Counted from the stretch's first letter, positions 1-11,523 are shown. The stretch is DNA of 64,000 bases from Okapia johnstoni (GCA_024291935.2 CM044321.1:59018985-59082984); one strand, 5' to 3'. The notes: a model not told the origin generated them from the letters alone. Made by a program: numbers and translations.

Positions 1-799
1 TTCTCATTGTTTTGCAGACAATGAGTAAGAGGAAGTAATCTGGGGGAGTGCCCACCTAATTATCTAGATGTAAGCATTAGAAATGTGAGAGTCAGATAGC
101 GAAACCTTGGCTAATCTGACAAGGAATCAAGGTTCATTACACTCCTAAATGTGGCATTTTTATAGAGTATGAACATACTGGAGTTGGCAAAGTGCAGATG
201 TCATTAGCTCCAGGTTCGTTTGAACTCCACGGTGCATTTTTCCTCTCTCTCTCCCCCTCTCCCTGTCTTTGCCACTCTCTCCCTCTCATTCTCTGCATTT
301 CCTTTCTGTTTTTGAACCCTCCTTTCTGCTATTGTTAGGTACACAGGGAAAAAATTTAGGGTGTCAGTGGAAAAAAAACAAGTTCTAAAGCAGAATTTTC
401 AACGAGAAGCCCCACGAACAATGGTCTATTCGCACAGCTGAAAGCTCTACTCACAAATCTCTCTCTCTTTTAGATTTGTGAGGAACAAGGGGTTATATTC
501 TCTGCATGGGATTTTGCTTCTGGGTTAGGGTTGACTGCAAGTTTATTGGAATGAGCACTGCGTTTTGTTTTGTTTTTACCATAAGGGACCTCTACAGAGA
601 GCCCCAGTGCTTGTCATGTGTTGCAAGGAAAATGGAGAGTTTGCAGAACAGTTCTTTCCCTTCATTCAACATTAGGTTCAAGCTGAGAACCACTGGTAAT
701 TTTTCAAGTCTTGTTTTGGATGAAATAAGCAGACATATTTGAATTAATTAACGTTGCAAGGCAACTCTTAGCATTGAGACTTAGTGCCTAGGAGAAGGA
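1..799. other. Unassigned flanking sequence with a pyrimidine tract
   Basis: I recognise no gene or repeat here. A C/T-only-rich tract lies at about 239-300 (runs of CTCTCT and CCCCTCTCCC), which could form triplex DNA but is also common low-complexity sequence. The short open frames have no recognisable protein features. Confidence 0.5.
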
Positions 800-965
800 G
801 CACTGAACCAGCAATCTTAAAGCTCCTGTCCTATCCTTGGCTTTGCCACAAACACTTTGTAGGACTATGGGCAAATCACCAATGCTTCTGCACCTCGTTC
901 CCCCAGTTAAATAAATTCAGGGATGCTTACGGTTTTAGAATGATTAAAGATACAATAGTATCGCT
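800..965 (+). repeat. Probable MIR SINE remnant
   Basis: The order 'cctggctttgccac' (here with changes), 'gggcaaatcac', 'ctgcacctcg', then 'aatgattaaa' follows the MIR core and 3' half (loss of the terminal part). Divergence is high, so the boundaries are approximate. MIR is an ancient tRNA-derived mammalian SINE with no coding capacity. Confidence 0.5.
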
Positions 966-1082
966 TTCTTATGATAACAGGAAGACTGAGGTGCAGGAAG
1001 ACCTTGCTGATCATCCTCCCCTCTATGATCCAGGTAAAGTAGACCATTCCCTTCTTGGAGACCCCTGGACCCTACACCCTTG

Positions 1083-1283
1083 TTTGCTCAGTCATGTCCG
1101 ACTCTTTGCGACCCCATGGACTGTAGCCCGCACCATGCTCCTCTGTCCATGGAATTCTCCAGGCAAGAATACTGGAGTGGGTAGCCATTCACTTTTCCAG
1201 GGGATCTTCCTGACTCAGGGATCAAACCTGGGTCTCCTGCATTGGAAGCAGATTCTTTACTGTCTGAGCCACCAGGGAAGCCT
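1083..1283 (-). mobile_element. Bov-tA SINE
   Basis: A tRNA-Glu-derived ruminant SINE. On this strand it reads from 'tttgctcagtcatgtccgac' to 'gagccaccagggaag', so the SINE itself runs on the minus strand with its tRNA-like head at the right. A perfect 10-bp direct repeat TACACCCTTG (1073-1082 and 1284-1293) is the target-site duplication and fixes the ends. Confidence 0.93.
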
Positions 1284-1293
1284 TACACCCTTG

Positions 1294-1690
1294 CACTCTG
1301 TACATCTCCTACTCCTGTGTGTCTTATAATGTTTTATTTATAGGTCTGATTTCCCATGGACTTCTTAAAAACAGAGCTCATTTCTTACCTGTCTGTGTTG
1401 TTCTACAGTGCCTAGTCCTTAGCTGGCTCATGTACTGTGCGTAGTCACTCAGTGGTGTCCGAGTCTCTGCGACCGCATGGACTTCAGCCCACCAGGCTCC
1501 TCTGTCCATGGAATTCTCCAGGCAAGAACACTGGAGTGGGTTGCCATGCTCTCCTCCAAGGGATCTGCCCAACCCAGGAATCATACCCAGGTCTCCTGCA
1601 TTGCAGGCAGATTCTTTACTGACTGAGCCACCAGGGAAGCTCTGGCTGACTCATAGTAGGTGCTTGATGTTGGATAAGTGAATGAAATAA
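1294..1690 (+). repeat. L2 LINE 3' end, interrupted by a Bov-tA
   Basis: 'ctacagtgcctagtcctt' before the inner SINE and 'ctcatagtaggtgcttgatg' followed by 'gaatgaaat' after it match the 3' tail of ancient L2 elements (the 'cagtgcctggcacatagtaggtg' region). The element is split by the Bov-tA at 1432-1641. The left boundary is uncertain. Confidence 0.6.
1432..1641 (-). mobile_element. Bov-tA SINE inside an L2 remnant
   Basis: It has full Bov-tA features in reverse: 'gtagtcactcagtggtgtcc' at the left, the lid region 'ccaggcaagaacactggagt', and 'gagccaccagggaag' at the right. Imperfect flanks CTGGCTCAT (1423-1431) and CTGGCTGACTCAT (1642-1654) suggest a decayed target-site duplication within L2 sequence. 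Confidence 0.9.
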
Positions 1691-2003
1691 AACACATCCA
1701 AAGTCAGATAGCTGGCAGGTGGCTGGTTAGTGGCTGTTTAGGGCTAAGTCAAGTCTCATTATTCCCAGACCAGTTTTATCATATTCAGCCTCTTAGTACC
1801 CTCAAGAACAAAGTGAAATGTGATGTCAAATGTAAGAAGTGCTTGAGCATAGGAGATTCTGGTAAGGACATGACATGAGTGATTTCCTCTGTTCAGGCTT
1901 GATCTAGTGTTTAGTCTGTTGATCCTTTGTGATGATTTGTTCTTATATTTCTCTTTTCATTTTTCCTCAGGAACCTCTGTTTGAAGTGGTTGGGTAGAGG
2001 TGC

Positions 2004-2219
2004 ACACTTGCTAAGTCACTTCAGTTGTGTCTGACTCTGTGGGACCCTATGAACTGTAGCCCACCAGGCTCCTCTGTCCATGGTATTTCCCAGGCAAGCA
2101 TACTGGAGTAGTTTACCATACCCTCCTCCAGAGTATCTTCCCAACCAAAGGACTGAACCCATATCTCTTATGTCTCCTGTATTGGCAGGCAGATTCTTTA
2201 TCACGAGCACCACCCGGGA
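2004..2219 (-). mobile_element. Bov-tA SINE
   Basis: Minus-strand Bov-tA, diverged from the other copies ('gtttaccataccctcctcc', 'tatcacgagcaccacccggg'). The 8-bp repeat AGAGGTGC occurs at 1996-2003 and 2220-2227 and marks the target-site duplication. Confidence 0.9.
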
Positions 2220-2227
2220 AGAGGTGC

Positions 2228-3139
2228 CACGGGCAAAACCAAGGAGGAGGGTGTTTCACTAGGGTGCAGAACACTTTGTAGGAACTTTTGATGTCAAAAT
2301 CTGAAGTCCACAATATCCACTAAGAGGAGGAATAACTCTCCAAGATGAGGCTTGCAGGAGCTGCCCTAAGGAAGGTCGAGTGCCTCTTGCCTTTGGAATG
2401 GGGCCCAAGACCACTAAGCCCATGTCTGGGGCTATCACCCAGGTCTGACACTGCTTAAGCTAAATGGGGTCCATGCTCTGGTGGTCAAAATAACCACTCC
2501 AGGCAGGGAAGGACATAGCCCTGAGTCTCAGGAAGTGAGAAAGGGGCTGCTTTTAGCACATGGGGAGGGATACAACAACCAAAGCTACAGCGACAAGCCA
2601 GGGAGGAAGGAAGGCAGCTGCGGGGTCAGTGGGAGAAACGCTTCCTGCCATTGTTTGGCCTCACGGCTTGAAAATAAAAATAGGTGGAGCTTGAAGGCTG
2701 GCCATGTGCATCTGGAGCCAGATCCACACAGAGAATCTGTGCTGCATTTGGGGGCCAAGGCGAAACGACCCAGGGCGTTTCAGCCCTGTGAATATGGGAT
2801 GTGGAGGTCAGAGACCCAAGGAGCGAGGTTGATAAACCCCAGCCATGCTGCAAGCCTTTTAGAGAAGAATTTCTCGGCCTTTGGGTCCTCCCCAGCAATA
2901 TTTGATAGAAGAGAGAGAATCATACATTGCGAAACACTGAATCATGGAACGCTTAGGGCAAAGCACAGAGCAACAAAATACCATTTCACGAATGCTAAAC
3001 AAAGGTGGAAAGTCAGGTTTTCAAGCCTTCTTTGATTCTAACCTTGTTTCTTTAAGATTTGTTGAGAGTCCAGAAAGGGGCTATTTGAGGATCTTTTTTT
3101 TCCTTCACTTATTTCTTTTCTGCTGTTTTGTTTTAGTTT
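2228..3139. other. Unassigned sequence with a 184-codon chance ORF
   Basis: No repeat recognised. A plus-strand open frame runs 2481-3035 (184 codons). Its product is basic, low in hydrophobic segments, has no domain or signal peptide that I know, and shows no splice-site or Kozak support. I treat it as a chance frame; comparison with other ruminants would settle it. Confidence 0.5.
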
Positions 3140-3460
3140 GTACTATGGAAAGTATCAACTATGCATAAAAAATAACATAATAATCTAATGAACTTCTATG
3201 TACCCATCAACTGCTTTCAACAATCATCAACTCATGGCCAGTCTTATTTCATCTGTATCCCCATCTCCTTTCTCATCCCACATTATTTGGAAACAAATTA
3301 CAGACATTATGTAATTTCATCTAAAATGTTTCATGTTGTATTTCTAAAACATAAGGATGCTTTCTGAAAACCATAACTATTCCATTGTGGTGCCTAAAAA
3401 TATTAGGACTCTGTAAGGTCATCAAATATCCAGTAGTGTTCACATTTTCAGCCCCTGACA
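3140..3460 (+). repeat. Ancient interspersed repeat, family not named
   Basis: The phrases 'gtacccatcaactgctttca', 'catggccagtcttatttcat', 'acattatttggaaacaaatt' and 'catcaaatatccagtagtgt' match a widespread old mammalian repeat that I recall as L1M-associated but cannot name with certainty. It holds no open frame. The piece at 20215-20540 resembles a further part of the same repeat. Confidence 0.5.
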
Positions 3461-5960
3461 CCTAACCACATCTCTCCTCCTGGAAAGCACACTTATCCTA
3501 CAAGGAAAGGAACTGTGATGCCCTGGTCCTTTTGTTTCCACCCTATAGTAATGTAACAAACACATGGTATGCTAGGAGCAGAGAGGGTGACCCCAAAATT
3601 GAAGGCAAGCACATTGGCAGCATAAAGAGAAAGTAACTGACAAATCTCTAATTCTGAAAGATACCCAGAGAGGCTGGGCCTTGAGCCAGGAGCTTAACAA
3701 CTTTCCATTGTTATTGGCAGCTGACAAATTTAGAAGCAGACAGGGTACCTTCTTATCATGGGGAATTTTGTTAGCTGAGACTGTATGCATTAAAAAAGCA
3801 TAATCAACCTGTAGTGAGCTAAGGGATTAAACATGATTTTTCTCAACTTGAATGACCCCTCTCCCTAAATTAAGCTGCCTATTTAGCACCCTTAATAAAT
3901 ACATAGATAATTTAAACCATGTGGCAGCAAATAGAAAACATGGGCTTTTTGAACTATGTATTTTCTTTCTCATGTTGGAACATTTCCCTTGAGAAAATCT
4001 CAGGTCTCATGATTATGGAAAAGAAAGATCTGTATATCTTTCTGATTAAGTGTTTCATGATACACACATACACATTGATCAAGTTTTTGCTTTTTTCTGG
4101 CTGAAGTGAAGCATATGCTTCTGAGAGAAGTGTTCCATCGACACTCCTCTGGCAGCTGCCTTGTATATTTGTCAACAAAACAAAATGTGAAAGGATTATA
4201 TTTCTATAACAGTAATTACATTTCAAAGCAGCTTGTTGTATACCATGTGGCATTACATTGAACCAAGATGCTATTTTCTGCCTGATCATTAGAAGTAATG
4301 ATCTGTATTCACAAGTCAGTAAAATAGTCAAGTATGTATCTTCTCCTTTGCTTCATTAGGGAAAATAATACTCTGCTGGAATACCTGGAGATTTGAACTG
4401 AAAGATTTAACATGTCAGTTTTCAGATATTCATATTCATCTACCGATTTAAAATACACACACAAACACAAAATATTTATCTTAACATTAGGGATCTTGAT
4501 TTGAATCAAAATTAATATGACAAAGATTTTTTTTTTATAATTTCTGTATGGTAAGGATTTCCCTTTTCCTTGAATGAATGAGTCACATCAAAGAGTGTCT
4601 CAACTTTTAAAAGCTTTGTTACAATTTGCTTTGGCGTCTTTCATGTATATCCAAAAAAAAAAAAAAATGTCCATAAACAGTTTTCCGTTCTCAAGGGGCC
4701 CAGGGGACTCATCTGGGCTCATCATCTTTGTGATCAGAGTTCTACCCAGACAGTTTTCACCGCAAATTCTCTAGAGATAAAGTCTACAGCTTCCCTTCTG
4801 ATTCCAAGCTTGTGGCCCTCTCTAAGCAGAGTCTTAGACAAAATTGGACAATAGGACAAATCTTGAAATTCCGGGTTCCATCTGTACTGACTTTCTCTTG
4901 CTACCAATGTGACAAGTGAAGGACCCATCTTGGCTTTTGCAGGCACCAAGGCTATTTTTCAAACAGAGGATTCAGCTACTGCAAAACTGGGAAAATACTC
5001 ACGTAGGCCAATTTCATCTGGTTAAAACTTTTTTGTTTTCCCTTGGAAGACAGATGTTGAAAAACAAGTCTTCGAGGCCAGACTTCAGCAGGACAAGAAA
5101 GCCTAATTGTCTGGTAAAGCATATGAGGAGACAGAGCGTTAGCCTTTTGAGCCCATTATGAAGTAACAGGCCATGGAGTTAGCACCACCGACTCTTTGAA
5201 TTAGTTTTCTGAGTGTCCACTGCCTGACTTCTTTGTGGCCCTCTGTCTGATGTCGGTAATCAATGGTATCATTTGAAGGAGCCAATCTTTCAGACGGAAG
5301 CATGAAAGCTTCTGAGGAGACCTTTATACTGTATTAATTTGTAAATCTAAATATTGCATGCAGCTCTTTGTTTAACAGTGCTCTTCTTTTTCTGATAACT
5401 GACTGAAACTAATTGGATGCAGGACACAGCTAGCTGGTAGGCAAGTTGAAATGTCTCAGTTAGCTTCTGAGAAATACATGGCAGAAGAAAGCAAAACTCC
5501 CTGGCCTGCTTTCTTAATGATGTAATTAGTACATGTCTCCACAAGAAAGGAGATAAGAGATTGGCCTTCACAAATTATTTAGAGGTTATCCTTAGCAGTA
5601 AATAATTTGTATTCATTTTAGAAATCATCTGAGCAGTTTGAAAATAAAAAGACATGGGAGTGTTATAGATAGCAAGTATACATTCTCATGTTTTAACTTC
5701 CTTACCAGGATTACAGAAAAGATAGGTTTATACAAAGCAACAGGACTGTTTGTGATAACTTTTCTGTTGAATCTAGTGTTACTTGTATAATCAAAAATGG
5801 AGGTGCTTTTTCTTTTCAGTTTCTCATGTTGAAATACTGATATTTATAAAATGTATATAACACAATGCAAGTGGTATATCTTGGTAGTTCAAGTGTGACC
5901 AAATCCTAGTAGAGGATGATTCAACAAGCCCCGTGAATTTAGTTTATTTAGACTAGCCTT
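3461..5960. other. 2.5-kb stretch without recognised repeats
   Basis: No SINE, LINE or LTR is recognised across this stretch, the longest such run in the window. It is AT-rich, with several TAATTA/TAAT-type motifs at about 5333-5620. No ORF longer than about 125 codons is seen and none looks protein-like. It may be simple unique intergenic DNA or may hold conserved noncoding sequence. Confidence 0.5.
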
Positions 5961-6000
5961 CGAAAGCCATGCTGTCCAACATGGCACCCACTAGCCATCT

Positions 6001-9000
6001 GTTCAGTTCAGTTCACTTCAGTCGCTCAGTCGTGTCCGACTCTTTGAGACCCCATGAATCACAGCACGCCAGGCCTCCCTGTCCATCAACAACTCCTGGA
6101 GTCTACTCAAACCCATGTCCATCGAGTCAGTGATGCCGTCCAGCCATCTCATCCTCTGTCGTCCCCTTCTCTTCCTGCCCCCAATCCTTCCCAGCATTAG
6201 GGTCTTTTCCAGTGAGTCAACTCTTCCCATGAGTTGGCCAAAGTATTGGAGTTTCATCTTCAACATCAGTCCTTCCAATGAACACTCAGGACTGATCTCC
6301 TATAGGATGGACTGGTTGGATCTCCTTGCAGTCCAAGGGACTCGTAAGAGTCTTCTCCAACACCTCAGTTCAAAAGCATCAATTCTTCAGCGCTCAGCTT
6401 TCTTCACCATCCAACTCACATCCATACATGACTACTGGAAAAACCATAGCCTTGACAAGATGGACCTTTGTTGGCAAAGTAATGTCTCTGCTTTTAAATA
6501 TGCTATCTAGGTTGGTCATAACCTTCCTTCTAAGGAGTAAGCTTCTTTTAATTTCATGGCTGCAATCACCATCAGCAGTGATTTTGGAGCCCCCAAAAAT
6601 AAAGTCTGACACAGTTTCCACTGTTTCCCCATCTATTTCCCATGAAGTGATGGGACCAGATGCCATGATCTTAGTTTTCTGAATGTTGAGCTTTAAGCCA
6701 GCTTTTTCACTCTCCTCTTTCACTTTCATCAAGAGGCTGTTTAGTTCTTCTTAGCTTTCTGCCATAAGGGTGGTGTCATCTGCATATCTGAGCTTATTGA
6801 TAATTTTCCTTGTAATCTTGATTCCAGCTTGTGTTTCTTCCAGCCCAGTGTTTCTCATGATATACTCTGCGTATAAGTTAAATAAGCAGGGTGACAACAT
6901 ACAGCCTTGACATACTCCTTTTCCTATTTGGAACCAGTCTACTGTTCCATGTCCAGTTCTAGCTTTTGCTTCCTGACCTGCATACAGATTTCTCAAGAGA
7001 CAGGTCAGATGGTCTGGTATTCCCATCTCTTTCAGAATTTTCCACAGTTTATTGTGATCCACACAGTCAAAGGCTTTGGCATAGTCAATAAAGCAGAAAT
7101 AGATGTTTTTCTGGAACTCTTTTGCTTTTTCGATGATCCAGCAGATATTGGCAATTTGATCTCTGGTTCCTCTGCCTTTTCTAAAACCAGCTTGAACGTC
7201 TGGAAGTTCACGGTTCACATATTGCTGAAGCCTGGCTTGGAGAATTTTGAGCATTACTTTACTAGCGTGTGAGATGAGTGCAATTGTGCGGTAGTTTGAA
7301 CATTCTTTGGCATTGCCTTTCTTTGGGATTGGAATGAAAACTGACCTTTTCCAGTCCTGTGGCCACTGCTGAGTTTTCCAAATTTTCTGACATATTGAGT
7401 GCAGCACTTTCACAGCATCATCTTTGAGGATTTGAAATAGCTCAACTGGAATTCCATCACCTCCACTAGCTTTGTTCGTAGTGATGCTTTCTAAGGCCCA
7501 CTGGACTTCACATTCCAGGATGTCTGACTCTAGGTGAGTGATCACACCATCGTGATTATCTGGGTCATGAAGATCCTTTTTGTACAGTTCTTCTGTGTAT
7601 TCTTGCCACCTCTTCTTAATATCTTCTGCTTCTGTTAGGTCCATACCATTTCTGTCCTTTATCGAGCCCATCTTTGCATGAAATGTTCCCTTGGTATCTC
7701 TAATTTTCTTGAACAGATCTCTAGTCTTTCCCACTCTATCGTTCCCCTCTATTTCTTTGCATTGATCACTGAGGAAGGCTTTCTTATCTCTCCTTGCTAT
7801 TCTTTGGAACTCTGCATTCAGATGGGAATATTTTTCCTTTTCTCCTTTGCTTTTTGCTTCTCTTCTTTTCCAAGCTATTTGTAAGTCCTCCTCAGACAGC
7901 CATTTTGCTTTTTTGCATTTCTTTTCCATGGGGATTGTCTTGATCCCTGTTTCCTGTGCAATGTCACGAACCTCTGTCCATAGTTCATCAGGCACTCTGT
8001 CTATCAAATCTAGTCCCTTAAATCTATTTGTCACTTCTACTGTATAATCATAAGGGATTTGATTTAGGTCATACCTGAATGGTCTAGTGGTTTTCCCTAC
8101 TTTCTTCAATTTAAGTCTGAATTTGGCAATAAGGAGTTCATGATCTGAGCCACAGTCCGCTCTCAGTCTTGTTTTTGCTGACTGTATAGGGCTTCTCCAT
8201 CCTTGGCTGCAAAGAATATAATCAATCTGATTTCGGTATTGACCATCTGGTGATGTCCATGTGTAGAGACTTCTCTTGTGTTGTTGGAAGAGGGTGTTTG
8301 CTATGACCAGTGCGTTCTCTGGACAAAACTCTATTAGCCTTTGCCCTGCTTCATTCTGTACTCCAAGGCCCAATTTGCCTGTTACGCCAAGTGTTTCCTG
8401 ACTTCCTACTTTTGCATTCCAGTCCCCTATAATGAAAAGGACATCTTTTTGGGGTGTTAGTTCTAAAAGGTCTTGTAGATCTTCATAGAACCGTTCAAGT
8501 TCAGCTTATTCTGCGTTACTGGTCAGGGCATAGACTTGGATTACCGTGATATTGAATGGTTTGCCTTGGAAACAAACAGAGATCATTCTGTCATCTTTGA
8601 GACTGCGTCCAAGTACTGCATTTCGAACTCTTTTGTTGACCATAATGGCTGCTCCATTTCTTCTAAGGGATTCCTGCCCACGGTAGTAGATATAATGGTC
8701 ATCTGAGTTAAATTCACCCATTCCAGTCCATCTTAGTTCACTGATTCCTAGAATGTCGACATTCACTCTTGCCATCTCCTGTTTGACCACTTCCAATTTG
8801 CCTTGATTCATGGACCTAACATTCCAGGTACCTATGCAGTATTGCTCTTTACAGAATTGGACCTTACTTCTATCACCAGTCACATCCACAGCTGGGTATT
8901 GTTTTTGCTTTGGCTCCATCTCTTCATTCTTTCTGGAGCTATTTCTCTACTGATCTCCAGTAGCATATTGGGCACCTACTGACCTGAGGAGTTCATCTTT

Positions 9001-9190
9001 CAGTGTCCTATCTTTTTGCCTTTTCATACTGTTCATGGGGTTCTCAAGGCAAGAATCCTGAAGTGGTTTGCCATGCCCTTCTCCAGTGGACCACATTCTG
9101 TCAGACCTCTCCACCATGACCCGTCTGTCTTGGCTGGCCCCACACGGCATGGCCTAATTTCATTGAGTTAGACAAGGCTGTGGTCTGTGT
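6001..9190 (-). mobile_element. Near-complete BovB LINE (RTE clade)
   Basis: A non-LTR retrotransposon on the minus strand, about 3.19 kb. The 3' end is at the left: a (TGAACT)-type tail, seen as 'gttcagttcagttcac' at 6001, followed by the segment shared with the Bov-A SINEs. An apurinic-type endonuclease and a reverse transcriptase follow toward the right. From memory the family consensus extends a few hundred bases beyond 9190, so the copy seems slightly 5'-truncated. BovB is patchily distributed among vertebrates and is the classic case of LINE horizontal transfer between squamates and ruminants. No convincing target-site duplication was found; a short TCTGT occurs at 5998-6002 and 9184-9188, but the right copy can be explained by the element itself. 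Confidence 0.95.
6018..9150 (-). pseudogene. BovB endonuclease-reverse transcriptase ORF (disabled)
   Basis: Read on the minus strand, one frame runs from 9150 to about 6394. It is interrupted by TAG at 8947-8949, TAA at 8506-8508 and TAA at 6751-6753. A 2-bp deletion near 6415 follows: this copy reads 'ccaactcaca', while the BovB copies at about 40180 and 47380 read 'ccaactctcaca'. The frame resumes one phase over from 6278 to the stop at 6018. The endonuclease is visible as 'GTWNVRS', 'ISELRWTG', 'GDWNAKVG' and 'SDHELL'. The reverse transcriptase shows 'FIDYAKAFDCVDH' and the catalytic 'YADD' (6775-6786). The 540-codon piece 6751-8373 is the longest open frame in the window. The C-terminal part carries the RTE-type tail ending 'KSRTRLSD'. 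Catalytic motifs look intact, so loss of function comes from the stops and the frameshift. The protein would nick DNA and reverse-transcribe its own RNA, and is thought to mobilise Bov-tA/Bov-A in trans. Confidence 0.93.
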
Positions 9191-9300
9191 ACTTATGTTA
9201 AAATTAAAATTGAAAACTCAGTTTTGAGTTGCACAAGCCATATTTCAAGCTACCATTTTAGACATTTCCGTCATTGCAAAAAAGTTCTTTTATAAAGTAC

Positions 9301-10078
9301 TGCTCTAAAGAATCCTAAATTCACTGGGTAATTATTCCAGCTGTCCCTACTTGATCTCTGCAGTTTTTCAACTGGGAAATAAGAGGGTGACACTACATAG
9401 TCTTTAGGATTCTCTCATTTTTGAGTCTCTCATCTCAAGCAGTTTCTTGATACCTGGGGGCTAATCTGCATGACAGTTTTCAGAAAGGCCTCAGTAAGAA
9501 AGACAGCAGTATTGCGGAGAAAAACGTCTTGGAACCTACTACAGAATGTAGTAACTGCCAGCACCATTCATTCAAGCTACATAAGTTGGGAAAAGACACT
9601 CAATTATGTCGAGTCTCTTTACTCATTCATCAAATGAAGACATTGAGCTGAATAATGTCTGAGGTCTGCGTTTACTCTAAAATTCTAAAATATCACTGAC
9701 TTTTAAAAATATCCCTTGCTTATGAGGTTGAATCAACCAGATTTGGAAACTGTGTAGTCTAAGCTATTTTCTCTGAAAACAGTCTAAATTCTCACAACAC
9801 CCATTCAAGGAAGAGGAAACTTATTACCGTTTTCCTTTCCCTGAAAGGTCTGCAGTGACTGAGTCCTCCCTGCACCCAGTATTTGGAAGATGTGTGAAAA
9901 ACAGCCAGTCAAACAGCTGTTTTCAATATAAAGATACTTGGCGTCTGTGTTCTGGGTATCAGAATGATAAAAGTTTCTACTTTTCTTCCAAAAATATTGG
10001 TGTCTTTTCTACTTACCATGTGAAAAATACTTAGCTTAGTATTTTAACTTGATCTATAGCTAGTATACTATGGCCATT
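9301..10078. other. Unassigned sequence
   Basis: I recognise no gene or repeat. AT-rich, with no open frame of note. Confidence 0.5.
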
Positions 10079-10275
10079 ACTTTTTGGTGGCTCGGACAGT
10101 AAAGAATCTGCCTGCAACGTGGGAAGCCCTGGTTTGATCCCCGGGTCAGGAAGATCCCCTAGAGAAGGAAATGGCAACCCACTCCAGTATTGTTGCCTAG
10201 AGAATTCCGTGGATAGAGGAGCCTGGCAGGCTACAGTCTGTGGGGTTGCGAAAGAGTCAGACAGGACTGAGCTAC
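10079..10275 (+). mobile_element. Bov-tA SINE
   Basis: Plus-strand Bov-tA lacking its first bases. It reads 'ggtggctcggacagtaaag', then 'tttgatccccgggtcagg' (tRNA B-box region), 'caacccactccagtattg' and the terminal 'gactgagctac'. Target-site duplication not clear. Confidence 0.9.
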
Positions 10276-10504
10276 TAATGATTTTAATATTATAAGCAAT
10301 ATAGAAGAAAATTTAGACATTTTATTTTGTTTCATATAGACATTTTTAGAGATTTCATTTGGCATAAATGTTTTCATCAATGTGGTCTTTGTTCAGTTGA
10401 CATTACGTGGTTAATTATGAAATATTTTCAGATAGTGAGTTTATTTAGAACATAAGAAGACTAAAGCTAAAATTAAGGAGAAGGATCTATAAATTTACTC
10501 AAAT

Positions 10505-10650
10505 GATATTTAATGACCATTTTCTATATGATAGGCTCTATTCTAGAAGTTGAGCACTCAACAGTAAATAAGAAAAACAAACAAACAAAAAAACTCTTCT
10601 GTAAAGTTGCTGTATTCTAGTGGGGGAACTCTGGAAGAATATCTAAAACA
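10505..10650 (+). repeat. Fragment of an unnamed ancient repeat
   Basis: 'ataggctctattctagaag', 'caacagtaaataag' and 'tattctagtggggga' match the first part of the mammalian repeat described at 47935-49720. An (AAAC)n-like run lies at about 10572-10592. Confidence 0.45.
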
Positions 10651-11229
10651 TATTCCATGAAACTGGATTTTCTGAAATATTAACAGAGATTACAGTCAAA
10701 CAAAAACTATTCTCAAAGATGGTGAGGAAATTGTGTGCTAAACAAAATTAAAATTTTGTTTGTTTATTACCGTGGAATTTCCAGAGTATTGCCAGGTACA
10801 TTGTGAATTTTCAAGATTAGAATATAATAGGGAATGTAAAATAAACTCTTTTGATCACTGAACCCTTTTTACCTCCTAGAATACTTCAAGAAAATGATTA
10901 AAGCTCTGCTGCACAGAAGCAGCTTGATAGAAAACCTTTATCACTGAATAAACAGTTAAGTCATTAAAACTGAAACCTCTTACAGTCCCTTAAATAGACT
11001 CCAACCGATACTTTCAATTTGCTAGTCCCTTCAGGGGATTAGCCCTGGACACCATTCCAGGCATGTGAAGTATTTGGGCAGGCTACTGAATGCACAGCTG
11101 GTGCTTGGTCATCATCAACAACCGTAAGATCCTAAAAAGGATCATAGGGGATGGTGGGAGTTTACTTTTTAAATCAGAGCTAGCTGTAGCAACGCCACAC
11201 CAACACTGCATGATATCCAAAGTCTTTGG
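10651..11229. other. Unassigned sequence
   Basis: AT-rich noncoding DNA. I see no recognisable gene or repeat. Confidence 0.5.
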
Positions 11230-11400
11230 TCTTTAGACTTGGAAGCCCTGGGTTGGAATCCCAAGTCTACCTTTTATCTAAGCATCCTCAGAGAACATAC
11301 TTACTTCTCTGAGCCTGTTTCCCTGCTTGTAAGAAAGAAGGTATCACGGCCACTCTCGGAGCTCATTATGAGCCTCCAACAAGATCTTGTGTGAGCACAA
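11230..11400 (+). repeat. MIR SINE remnant
   Basis: 'ggaagccctgggttggaat', then 'cttctctgagcctgtttccc' and 'ttgtaagaaag', follow the MIR order (tRNA-like part, core, 'ctcagtttcctcatctgtaa' region). Ends approximate. Confidence 0.65.
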
Positions 11401-11523
11401 TTCATAATCTTGGCTCTGAGTATGGAACAGGCTATGCTGGCATGAGCCGTGTGGTCATGCCCCTCATCTAAATGGGTATTTTGGCAAAGCAGGCAGCTGG
11501 GATCCACTCTCTTATTATATACC

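Larger units (their letters stand above)
5961..9300. repeat. Ancient interspersed repeat split by BovB
   Basis: 'aaagccatgctgtccaac' with 'cccactagccat' at 5963-6000, and 'cacaagccatatttcaagc', 'tagacatttccgtcattgc' and 'aaagttct' at about 9228-9290, match two parts of a common old mammalian repeat whose ends carry 'ctgtccaa'-type sequence (I think a DNA transposon, name uncertain). The BovB at 6001-9190 sits between them. Only the flanks belong to this older element. Confidence 0.5.

Noticed and set aside
784..1329. 181-codon plus-strand ORF
   Set aside because: Made of MIR and Bov-tA sequence. The 'LFATPWTVA...LCPWNSPGKNTG' peptide is the usual Bov-tA translation, repeated at many places here.
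2481..3035. 184-codon plus-strand ORF
   Set aside because: No recognisable domain, no splice or start context, and not improbable in 64 kb read in six frames. Comparative data would be needed to call it.
6115..8047. Plus-strand ORFs of 66-131 codons
   Set aside because: All are shadows of the minus-strand BovB reading frame.
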